Shown here piece by piece: positions 38,704 through 50,046 of a stretch of DNA of 64,000 bases (positions are counted from its first letter, which is position 1; each line of letters starts with the position of its first letter). This stretch comes from Nymphaea colorata (taxonomy: Eukaryota > Streptophyta > Magnoliopsida > Nymphaeales > Nymphaeaceae). The position numbers were made by a program, and so were the translations under genes. Location: NCBI RefSeq assembly GCF_008831285.2, contig NC_045138.2, positions 29,607,934 to 29,671,933 of the forward strand, written 5' to 3'. The notes beneath the pieces were generated by a model that saw only the letters and a list, made by a program, of their open reading frames with translations, had not been told where the DNA came from and ran no database searches.

Positions 38704-41700
38704 ATGGGTGAAGAATCACAGATGGGAGGGGTCGTAATCCCTCCAGAGGACGCTTGGGAACGTTCATACAGGAAACTCTCCCCTTATTGGATTTCCTACG
38801 CAGCATCTTCTTCGAGGGTTCTCTCTCTCTTCCCTCCCTGTCTGTACTAATCTGTTCACTTATGTTGGTTTGGCTGTTGCAAGTTTTTGGTCCGCTTGGG
38901 TTGTCTTTGGTTGCTCGGTTTGAGGTTAAACTTATTCTGTTCGCAGGAGGCGGTACCCATTTCGGTCTCCAGGGTTAACCAGGTGGATGCGGGGAGGCTG
39001 GACGTGGAGATGTCCGCCATGTTGAAGGAGCAATTGGTTAAAGTTTTTTCTCTATTCAAGGTATGGTGCGTTTTTTTCCGTTTTTCCTTTCACCCCTTTT
39101 CGGCGACTGGTGGCTACTACGTCGGGGGAAAGTAGCATCTCGGTTTTCATTTCACTGATGGTCTGATTCGTTTAGTACAAAGCTTCTCTATAGATCCTCC
39201 CACGTGGAACTGATAATTCTGTAAGACTAGCAAAGTGAGGCACTTCTGTGTATCTCTGATGTTACAGTTCAGGGAACTCGTCTTATTGTTGAATTCCATT
39301 TCAGGAGCTGATGTTTCCTGAATCTTATAGCTTGATACAAGTTGAGGAATGACGAGGAAAATGTAACAGTAAGAGATATTTATGTACTTGGTAACTCGGT
39401 ATTTGTCTGCTTCTTTTCTATGGAAGAACGAGTTCATTACTAGGGAATGTTGTTGCATCAGAAGCTTTTTGATGCATTTCATGGTGCGTGGACCAATAAT
39501 CTTGTTAGCACTTAGCAGGCGAACTTGCAAAAACTAAGTGCGAATCTAATGCTTGAGTGATAAAAGTAAATCATCACATGTCCTGCCTTTAGAAATGCAG
39601 CTTTCTGTGCGTAGAGGGTTTGTTTGATGAACTGTTGTAGAGCACGTTGTCTATGTTTTCTGCCGTTCCGACTTCAAGTTTTTTCTTTTCTCAATTATGT
39701 TCTAGACAACCGTATATATATATATTTTTGTCTGGTACGTCATTTCTATGTATTTTCTATTTATTTTTCCATTCGTTTCTTTGCATGCTGGTCAAGCTGG
39801 GGGATGGCCCTTAGGGATTTCGAGTGTGAAATTCCTTTGATAACGATGTTGTGTTTCTACCAAGTCCCGCTATCTTATTAGAAGCCTTTGGTGTTTTTTT
39901 TTTTTTGTTTGTTTTTCTCATCCACTCTTATCAAGTTCACTTTTTCCTCAGCTTCCTTTTTATTCTGTTGTGTCGCAATTGACAAAGCATCTGATCCTTC
40001 GATATAACTTTGTTGGAATTAGCCAGGATTGTTATTTCAGTATGAGCCAGAATTGGACGCATTTCTTGAGTTTCTTATTTGGAGATTTTCCATATGGGTG
40101 GACAAACCAACTCCTGGTAACGCTCTTATGAATCTGAGGTACAGAGATGAGCGTGCAGCAACCTTACAAGGGAAAGAAGGTAGTCTTGTTCATGGCTTTC
40201 TGTATTGATATCAAAGTAGTATGCAATTTCAGCTTTAAGTTTTGGATTTCCATTTCTGACTGTAATTTGCCCTGGCAACTGAAATCTGGAAGCACCAGTT
40301 TATTTCATGAGCACTGTGAGTGCTTGCTGCAAGTGAGTAGTATATGAACTACCTGGTTTTTCGAGATGGCTGCACTCTTGCAGATCTCTGGCTGCCTATA
40401 GACCTTTTGTATAGCAGATGGTATCCTTTGAACTGCAGAAGTCCTGGTACTATGGGCTTTGGCTAGAAGTAAGATCCCCGAGATCTCAAGATAGTTTTGG
40501 TTAGAGAGATTACCATAGATAGTAACCAAATTTGGTCACTGATGGCCTTGATAGCATTTTGCCAGTCAGGCCAGTTCTTTTTTCGGTAGATAGCTTCCTG
40601 ATGGAAGTTGGACTCTGGCATTTATATGACAGGACAAAGTCCAATATACCTCTTATAAGACTTCTGATTATTATTTCCTAGCTACAATGCTAAGCTAAGC
40701 AGACACAGACAATATCTGCTTCTCTAGAACCTGTCATTTATTGATTTGATTATTCATTCCTAGAAGGCCTGGTTAGTATATTGCTGTTTGCATTTTGTAG
40801 TCTCAATGTTATCTATGACTGTGTCATGTTCAAACTTGAGGAACTGTTCCAGTTATGTATAATAATTTGACACGTCATTTGAAGGCCTAATTGGTACCCT
40901 GCTATGCTTTGATCAGTAAGAACAGGGATTGAAGGGCCAGGGCTTACAATTTCTCAAAAGATTTGGTACTGCCTTGCCACAGTTGGTGGTCAGTATATGT
41001 GGTCTCGCTTGCAATCTTTCTCTGCTTTCCGTAGATGGGGTGATAACGAACAGGTACAGATTTTTCTTTACATTAATTTGCATTCATGAAAGTATCTGGG
41101 ATTGTCCAATTAACAAAGATATCAATACTTTTGTGTACTTACCCAGAGATCGTGGGTGCGGAGATTGTGGGTTCTGGTGCAGCAGGCTGAGGGATTCTAT
41201 AAAGCTGCATCCTTGGCTAATCTGCTCATTTTTATTTATGCAGGAAGGTTTGTTCTTCAAAGGCTATCAGTTTCAGGATGCACGTGGTAGTCATGTCCAT
41301 CTTAGTTATTTGTAAGGTTTATTAACAGGAAGGCTAGTACAAACAGAAAAATAAGTGTCACGTGGCTGTATCTCTCAGCCTTCTCTTTGCAGACAAGCCG
41401 CATGGTTTGTCTTTGATCCATCCTGCAGAATTAAGATCTTTATCTGCAAACGTTGGGTGAGGGGGTTGAATGCTATTCCACTGCAGGCCTTCTCGCTTTA
41501 ATATGCAACCTCTTAAGCGCTATGGATACAGATTGTGGTTATTCAAGTTTCTCTATCTATTTATAATTGTATTTCTATGCATTCTCCTTTATCCATCCCT
41601 AGTGAGAAACTCTCTGGAAATGGTAAGATATCTCATACTAGCTTATCTGGGGCTTTCTGGAATATTGCCTCTTCATATATATTTTGAAGACAAGGAAAAG

Positions 41701-42549
41701 TGTTTTGAAATGAAAAGTTGACTCTGTGGTTTTGGGGTGTGTGCGTCTATGTGGGTGCATCTGTGTGAGAGAGAGAGGGAGAGAGAGAAAGAGAGAACAA
41801 CTCCTTTTGCATTGCCTTTTTATTCTTTTGGACATAATCCCAGGATAGAAAATAATGGTTTCTTTGTAAAATTAGGATAACTGCACTCTTTTTTGCACCC
41901 ATACTGTTGCAGATGAAAGTACCAAGTGATTTGATGGTTATTGGGTACTAATTCTTTTGCTACTTGCAAACAATCAGGTACAGAAACCTTATTGAGAGGG
42001 CTCTAAGGGCACGGCTTGTCTATGGAACCCCAAATATGAATCGTGCTGTCAGTTTTGAGTACATGAATCGCCAGTTGGTGTGGAATGAATTCTCAGTGAG
42101 TCTCTTGTGCTTTCAATACATGAAATCTCGTGTATATAAGCAATAACAGTATTACAATGTGAGACATGATTTGTACTGAAATCGGATTTTTACCAGTTAT
42201 CAAGCATCTTAGATTGTTCTGCGATTGTTGAAAAGTACGTGATTGGCTATGTTGATCTAGTTTCTACTGACAAGGAGGTGTATTTTGCAGGAAATGCTGC
42301 TTCTGCTTCTTCCCCTTCTCAATGCATCATCCTTTAGGAGATTTTTTCTCCCTTTCTCGAAAGATAAACAATCTGGAAGCTCCAGTGATGATGCAGCCTG
42401 CCCTATTTGTCATAGAAGTCCTGCAGTTCCATTTAGTGCCCAACCATGCCAACACAGGTATGTCAGTAGAAGCTGCCAACTCCAAGTGATCTGCATGTGG
42501 TTATATTGCCTATAGCATTTTCACTTGGGTTGATCATCAACAAGGTAAT

Positions 42550-42607
<58 letters not shown>

Positions 42608-44202
42608 AAATCGTACATGCCACAAGCCCTATATATAGACTCACACACACACACGAACAAGTGATTGGTGGATCTAGCTAACAAATATTATGGTCATCCA
42701 GCTGGTTTGACTGGATTCCTGCCGATTGATATCAATTTTGACTTCATGGATGAGCTTGGACTGCCCAAATTCTGTGTTTGGAAACTGATGCACAGATTGA
42801 ATTTTTGGATCCTTCCTCCAATTTTTCATCAACTAAAACTGCTTATCTTAAGATCCTTATAAAATTTGATTTGTGTAAATGGATTTTGGCGTTTTTTCTC
42901 CAACGCTGTAGAATTGAACTGTCTGAGCTCTTCCTGTGAAGTCAGATTGGAAAAAGTTGGCAGGAGTCGGGCTGAATCGGCGGGACAGTCATGTATATTG
43001 GTTGACTTGACCAAAATTTTCCGCTCGTATATATCCGTGCACGGATCAGCACAAAAAAATGTTTCTCCTGTGGATGAAATATTTTGAGCTGAAAAACTCT
43101 GGGCATCAATTTTTAATTTGCTATTAGAACCTGACCTATGAATTGAAGAAAGGCACGACTTTTAAGTTAATTGTTTTGGCATGAAGGGCATCTGTGCTAT
43201 TAATTTGATGAAATAACACCTGCAAGTAAAAGTCTCAGCTCAGGACCAGGTTTCCATGGTTCACTTGACGACATTTTCCTTGATGCACTTCATTATGTAT
43301 CAGATTTTCCTACATACCCAAGTATTCGCAAATTTAACCATATGGATATAATCTGATTTTCATGACCAAGAACTTAAGAACCAACATAAAAAATCATGCT
43401 TTCTTGTTGAGCCCTTATACAAGTAATTTTTACATAAAAAAAGAACATGATTTCTCCATCGAATTTCAGGTTTGTGGACATGAAGGTTATATGCTATAGC
43501 TAATTCTTTAAATATGCTTAATGTTAACGGTAGGACTCAATTCTTCAGCTTTGCCAAGAGTTTATTAGATATGACGGTTTGGGAAATCGGTAAACAGTCT
43601 AAGGGTCACACACACACACACACCAGACAGATTTGTATATCCTAGAGAACTGAAGTCAAGGGAACTGATGTCAAGGACGATTAGCGGACATCTCAAAATG
43701 GTTTGTTCAGTGTTTTTTTTGTACTCTAATGTTGTAAATATGATTTGACAGTTGATTTGGTAGGAAACTAAGCAATGAAAAATTTAGCTGCTCCAATGAA
43801 TGCCCAAATTTGATGTAAAAAAATCAGTTTTTTTCATGAAATCAGAGCATGTTCTATTGTAAATAAGCAACGAAAGACACATCAAAAAGTTTGGATTAAG
43901 TTTAAAACATATTTAGGTTCATTATTTGAGTTTTCCGGTTTTGTTCCTGTCATAAGTTTTCTGGGACCTACCGAGCACCCATATAAGGATGGGCATGAAT
44001 GCGCACAGACGCACACAACACACACACACACACACACACACAATATGATGCTGAAACCATTAGATTCAATGATTACAGGTATTGTTACTACTGCCTTCGG
44101 ACTCGTTCTGCGGCAAATTCATCATTTAGATGTGCTCGTTGCAACGAACCAGTTCTTGCCATGCAGCGCACTCGTTTTTCAACAGATCCTAAACCTCAGT
44201 GA
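38704..44202 (+). CDS. PEX2: Peroxisome biogenesis RING-finger protein PEX2
   Basis: Peroxisomal membrane RING E3 ligase that works with PEX10 and PEX12 to recycle the import receptor PEX5. Coding exons: 38704-38817, 38947-39060, 40023-40179, 40917-41053, 41147-41247, 41978-42095, 42291-42457, 44079-44202. They sum to 1032 nt, 343 aa, against 333 aa in Arabidopsis. The Pex2/Pex12 N-terminal domain has ISVSRVNQVDAGRLDVEMSA, LWVLVQQAEGFYKAAS and SFEYMNRQLVWNEFS. The C-terminal RING has C284, C287, C300, H302, C305, C308, C321 and C324, all eight ligands in place. The first donor (AGG|GTTCTC) is weak but gives the expected join into ISRVNQ. The acceptor of exon 4 was chosen because it restores VRTGIEGPGL. 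The last intron is 1.6 kb and holds a long TA run. Its 3' end faces the adrenodoxin reductase gene. Confidence 0.96.
42552..42602. repeat. (TA)n microsatellite in the last PEX2 intron
   Basis: About 25 TA units, roughly 95 bases downstream of the donor of PEX2 coding exon 7. Confidence 0.95.
43611..43623. repeat. Short (CA)n run
   Basis: A CA run in the last PEX2 intron. Confidence 0.7.
44018..44042. repeat. (CA)n microsatellite close to a PEX2 acceptor
   Basis: About eleven CA units (a short CA run also lies just before it), ending about 37 bases before the last PEX2 exon, where a branch point and pyrimidine tract would normally lie. Confidence 0.8.
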
Positions 44203-44321
44203 ATCGCATTGAGAATTACCCAAAAAAATATATATATAGTTACAGAAAAAGAGAACGTTTCAGTTATGGTTAATTGTATTCTACAGCGATGTATAACAAA
44301 GTAGCCAACTTGTGCAATGGT
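44203..44321. terminator. Shared convergent 3' region of PEX2 and the adrenodoxin reductase gene
   Basis: The stop codons of the two facing genes are separated by 119 bases. Typical plant 3' UTRs are longer than this, so the two transcripts probably overlap. A short TA run near 44230 is the only simple feature. Confidence 0.6.
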
Positions 44322-47300
44322 TTATGCCTTTGCAGCTCTCAATAGTTCTCCCCAGGATGCAATCTTCTCTCTGGGTTTGTTCTTCCTGTTGCCGGCAGCT
44401 CTCTCAATGCAATCTATCTTTTCCCAGTCGCTGAAAGTTACGTACGTGATGCCCCTGTTCTCTAATAGTTGGACCAAACCTGCTCGTCCCAATCTCATAT
44501 CTGCAGTTTCTGTGAATTTACCTTGTTCTATGTCTTCTGAGATGCTGTATACCTGACAGTTTAATGGTGGCTGTCAGCATCCTGAGTTTCTGATCTATCG
44601 TAAACAAGGTCTTTTGAAATGGTGACACTCGACAGACAAACTTACAGTTTCCTCAGAGCAGTACAGGTTTGTGGCGATGATTCCAGTGGGTCCTCTTTTT
44701 AACCAACCTGCTACGTACAGACCCTTTTCGAGAAGATGGGGTTCTGAGCCGTCTCTTAGCACTCGGCCTCTGATGTTTGGTACTATACCTAGCAATAGAA
44801 TGGATTGTCAGCCTTGTGCTCCAAATGGACCAATGCAGTGTTACCCTTAGTTGTAACAAATGATACCCTTAGTTGTAACAAATGATTTTGGCTTGTACTC
44901 ATTGTGGATGATGATCTAAAAGTCTCCTCATCACATAAGGTAATTCTGGCCACTGCTAACCGTCCTTCCGGTTTTTCCTGCCAACAGTACTTTTTGTTCT
45001 TTTGTGAAACGAGTTTCAAGGAAGCATGGACTCGAGCCCTTTTTGGCAACAGGTATGAGGTATCAGCCCCTAAATGAACCCACCACAAACCAACTATAAC
45101 CCAATTGTTTGGGTTAAGCTCCCAAATCACTGGAATCCTCCGAACCTTTTCTAACCCCTTTTTGTAAAAAAGGGAGGTCCCCTATTCCCCTAGCAGGGAT
45201 GAACAGAAGCGTAGCTTGCCGTTTTCCTATGATTTGGACATGGAGTGATAGAGAACCAGGCTCAGACTGATGTGCGACAGCCACAGCTGATCGTTCTATG
45301 CCAACTAATGTTCTGGTAAGGGTAAATAATTGGTGGTGATTTTTGTCAATGCACGATCGAACTTTGAGTGGGGTTAAGTGCATATATAAGCCAAAACAGC
45401 TTAAGAGGCTGGAATTTACTGACCTCTGTGACTATCAAAAGGCAATCCATCAATTGACAGAGACTTGTAACCGATACTTTTCAACACTAACCTGAAATCA
45501 GCAGCAAACCAGAAATTCAAGTATCAGTTCTTATGTAAGCAATTTTTTGTAGTTATCTCTGCAAAGGAAGGTCTTGCACAAAAAATTTGTAAGATAGTTT
45601 TCTGGGAATCCAATTCATGAACCACAGATTTAACTATCCATTCAGCCACACGTTACAAACCCCAATAACTCGTCTTGAAACATGATATCATATATAGGGA
45701 TGCAAATAACTTGGATTCAAATAGTCTAAATACATGAGAATTGGAAAATAAAGCTCATACACCTAAAGAAACCAAAATGCCAAAAGCATCCTAATGGTTT
45801 GGATCCCTAATCACATTGGTCCTAGACGGGAACATAAGAGCCATGAGATATCCAAGTGTATCTAGCCCTACCCGCTGCCTTTATTATATAACTGAGAAAC
45901 TCAATTTTGTTGCAAGCTACTACATTATATACAGTGCAACGAATAGATGTTCCACCAACATATGGTAAGCTGGCAATGTCAATGCTTAACTACGTTACAT
46001 GGTATAATTAACTTGTACTTTGGGGAAGCTGCTGTACATAACCAGATAATATTACTAATGTGTTCTGGGAACACCAGATATTCTTCCAATTCAAATTGAC
46101 AAGTTAATGACCTAGTGCCAATACTAGATGTTCAAGCTACCAACATGCAAACCATGAACAATCTAAGGAGCATAAAATATAAGATTATCCTGTATCAGGC
46201 AAATGAAAAAAAACATGAAACGGATGCATAGCATATTCTTTCTGATTCATCTGTTCCAATATGAAGTTGACTTGGAAGCTTTACTTTTCAACACGAGTAC
46301 ATAAGTATAAAAAGGTGATATACCACAAACCAAAGAAAAGTACTTTGTTAGTACAAAGACAAGCATGATTCATGTCAAATATTACCAAGAAATTTTGGAA
46401 GTCGCCACTTGAGTGTAGGATACATAATAAGAAGTCAAATATCATTGTTCCTCAACGGCACAATATATTGATTCTGTTGTCTGAAGACTTACCCAGCTTG
46501 AAGGTCCTCAAATTGCCCACTACCAAACGCAGACTGCTTACCTGTGCCAGTTTCTGTGGTATAAGGAACAACGAACCGTCAGGAAACCTAATGCGTGGTA
46601 CTGGTACCAATATTATACTAGACAGAAATTTACCATTCTGTAAATCATGCCAGACCTAAGTTTCGTTTGTGCAATACAAATAGAAGGCAGTTCTTAATCT
46701 ATTAAACACAAAAAACCTTTCAAAACTGTCTTCTCCAGGTGTACTCCAGAAACTCTGCCTTCAGTATCAGACTGTAAGAAGCTGTCTGGCTTCCGGAAAA
46801 AAACAAAGTGAAGCTCACGCTGACAAGAAGTAGTGTTCAAATGCTGGGAGGCTCCCTTACAGAATAGTTCATATACTCGTTTTTGGATCCTACTGTTCTT
46901 AAGCTCTTCCTGCACATAACCATATCATGCACTCATCATTTCTCAAGTGATGATAAAAGTGAAGAGGAAAAAAGAGCAACCACATCAATGGGAAAAAGGG
47001 AAAAGACACAGAGTGAGAGATAAAATGGATGTATGATATCAGATTCTACGATTTGTTAGTTCCAAGTACCCAAGAGACGTTGTACCTCATCCAGATATGA
47101 CAGCTTTAGATCAGCTTCCTGGATGTGGACATGCAAATTCTTGATACCTGCAAGGAAAGACTAGTTGCTTTAAAGTGAACATGCATGGAAATACGATGAT
47201 CCAACAAACAATCAGTACTTCGCTTAATCATCAAATCATCTATTCTTTTTGTAAATATTATATTCTTTGTAAGATTCCAATTTTTATGTTAACAATCTTG

Positions 47301-49664
47301 CATGTTCTTGGAAACGTTTACTATTATAACAAAATCAAATTGCCATACCCACTATTTAATAGCGATGAGAAAGTCCACAAATTAGTCCTAAAACTAAAAA
47401 CTGACCAAGAATTTCACGTAGCTCCTTGGCAGTACAGGCAGCCTGTGCTGGTCCACGCCTTCCAACCAGATATACTTTTCTACAGAAGAAATGTACATAA
47501 GCATTTGCTAGTGCCACGTTAAGAAAATATTATGCCTGATAATTACATCTGAAATTACCTGATTGAACTCTCCGCAAGAGCAACCAAAGCATGTTCTGCA
47601 ATATCCGTAGTTGCCAATGCAGCTGAATCTCGCAAAAGTACACGCGCAACATCCAGAGCTACATTACCCTAACATAATGCATTGCCAACTCATTCAGTAA
47701 GCATTATATTTTTGTAACATAAAATTTCTAATACAAATGAACAACAATATAATTTGATCCCCTAATTGGACTGATCTGCTAAGCTATCATGAGTTTGGGG
47801 ATACAACTTCAAGCACGTATATGTTCTGCAAACATTATACTTAATAAGTTTAAAAAGACAATATATCACAAAAGAACATACATATGAAACATAACTTGTT
47901 GACATAGAAAGAACTACCAGGCATTTTTTTTCTAAACATAATTTCATCAATTCTTAATCATGTAATGTAAACTAAATTAATTCACCTAAACTATTAACAC
48001 ACCTGCCCAAGCACAATAGCTGTATCAGTTGTCCTCAAGTCGGGTGAAAGGGTGTTACAGTCAGGATGCCCATTATACCACCAAACAAACTCTCTAGCGG
48101 AGTAAATCCCAGCCAAATCCTAGTTTAAAAGAATAATCAAGCAGAACACCATGTTACCACTTTAATAGGCTCCATTTCTAACATCATTCATTTAAATTAC
48201 ATCGACATACTTCACCAGGAACACCCAGAACTCTGTCGCTTTCAGCACCATATGCAAGCACCACCTGCAAGCATTATCTGGATGTCAGTCGACCGTCAGA
48301 AGATAAAAACGGCAGTTTGAAATGCGCATGCAGAGCATCATTATTTACATTATTTTCTACCCCTATCAATACAAAGCCTCACTAAATTGTTGACTTGATC
48401 TCATTGCAGCACCTCCACAGCCACTGGCTTTGGGCCATTTTAAGCATATTTCAAGTTAGTATTTGGGATGACGTCAAAGATTACCACATGGTACAACTCC
48501 CGCAGCTCTGAGAGTGAAATGCTAGCTCCGAGTGTCACATTTCCAAAGAAAGAACACCGTTGATCCACAGCAACACGTGAAAACTGGTTGATGACAATCT
48601 GTTGCAAGTATTCTGATGAAGCTAAGTTTAATTACGCATTCATTACCAATAATGACAAAGTCGACATATTATCACTTCACAACAATGAGAAAAACAGCGG
48701 CATCAGCGGTATTTGAAAGTTCTGATAGGTGGTAACTAATCAGTGAATTCAGTATATACTTTTGGCGAATACCCAAAACAAGGTCTAAGACATCAAAATA
48801 TGATTCCCAAAGAAAGAATAACTCGCAATCAAAGTTTTACAAAATTTCTTTTGTTTATTGATGGGGAAAATCCATGAATCCAAAGAAACCTTGATCTATC
48901 ATCTGCAAGCCATTAATTGAGCATATAAACAATCGCCACTGTATTCAATTTCTATGAGAGGACAGCGAAGAATCCAATTAAGTATCATTCAAGTTTGCTA
49001 GGGAAATGCAGAACAGTTTTCATGACCAGCGCAACACAATGATGCCAATTGCGAACTTGTGAATCGGGAACCGATATCAAACTATCTAAAATTCTTCAGC
49101 GACTTGCACACCATTTTAGACAGAGTTGCAGGAACTAACTACTTGGAATTTGAAAATCCTAAACTTTATAGTCGAACCCGATGGCCGAAAAATTTAGACT
49201 CCAATGTTAAGTTCTCTTCCGCATCTAGGATTTACTTACCTTCGTTTCAGGATGATCAGGTGCAACTCCCGAACGGACGAGCCCAAACGGCGTCGGTAAC
49301 CGATCGATGATGTCCACCTCTGCTCCTTTATGTGATTTTAACATCTAGGTTGAAGAGAGAGAGAGAGAGAAGACACGACCACATTAATCAGAAAAACCAA
49401 GAGTAACAAAAGAGGAAGAAGGGCGTGCATGCCAATTAATGTAATATACCAAATACATCGTTTGGAGATTCTGAGATGAGAAAAGAAAGCCTCCGAGTTT
49501 ACCTTCTCTGCAGTGTAAAACCCTGCTGGTCCACTGCCAACGACGCAAACGTGCAACGGGTGAGATGAGGAGCAAGAAGAAGAATAAGACAAAGAAGAAG
49601 AAGGAAAACGAGAGGCGCAAATGCTTCTCGATCCCCATGCCCTTCTTGCTAGTCTGAAAACCAT
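44322..49664 (-). CDS. MFDR: Mitochondrial NADPH:adrenodoxin (ferredoxin) oxidoreductase
   Basis: FAD flavoprotein that passes electrons from NADPH to mitochondrial ferredoxin. In plants it supports mitochondrial biotin synthesis and probably Fe-S assembly. Coding exons (minus): 49664-49503, 49344-49240, 48598-48485, 48264-48211, 48119-48003, 47668-47559, 47479-47406, 47147-47086, 46909-46717, 46553-46493, 45491-45424, 44788-44646, 44552-44322. They sum to 1494 nt, 497 aa. The N-terminal ~37 residues are rich in Arg and Ser without acids, fitting a mitochondrial presequence. The FAD Rossmann motif GSGPAG is at 43-48, followed by [22 protein letters not shown]. The NADP-binding motif GQGNVA is at 183-188, followed by [11 protein letters not shown]. 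The C-terminal FAD motif [14 protein letters not shown] is at 401-414. All joins keep frame. Exon density is high, with several introns below 100 nt. Family assignment is firm; the symbol follows the Arabidopsis orthologue. Confidence 0.96.
44842..44885. repeat. 22-bp tandem duplication in an MFDR intron
   Basis: Two identical adjacent 22-bp copies, 44842-44863 and 44864-44885, in the intron between coding exons 11 and 12. Confidence 0.9.
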
Positions 49665-49984
49665 TTCTGCGCTCCCTCCTTCTCTCTCTTCCCCCTCTCT
49701 GAAGCCGGAGGCCGACGAGGAAGGAGGAGGGCGAAGGCCGGGAAGGGAGGTTCGGATCGGGCCCGAGCGAGAGCATCCAATCGATGTTCTTATCTTGCCC
49801 GATCCAGCACCACAGTAGCAGTTCACAAATTTTCCTTCGCAACCACCACCGCTTCTCGCTTCCCATCGTTTCCTCGAATCCCACCACACGTGATATTTCT
49901 CAAAGGTTCGCTTCCCCAGCTTTCCCATTTGTGAGTAGTTCAGAAAAATATGTCCATGGTGTGGTTGGGTTGTAATGATTTTAT

Positions 49985-49985
<1 letters not shown>

Positions 49986-50042
<57 letters not shown>
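49986..50042. repeat. (CA)n(TA)n compound microsatellite
   Basis: About five CA units followed by about 23 TA units, roughly 320 bp upstream of the MFDR start codon, so within or next to its promoter. Confidence 0.95.

Positions 50043-50046
<4 letters not shown>

Noticed and set aside
40929-41315. 128-codon plus-strand frame inside PEX2
   Set aside because: Wrong frame of PEX2 exon 4; the correct frame gives the conserved IEGPGLTISQKIWYC sequence.
49665-49994. Upstream extension of the MFDR first exon
   Set aside because: It begins in the TA microsatellite; the conserved mitochondrial-type N-terminus begins at 49664.
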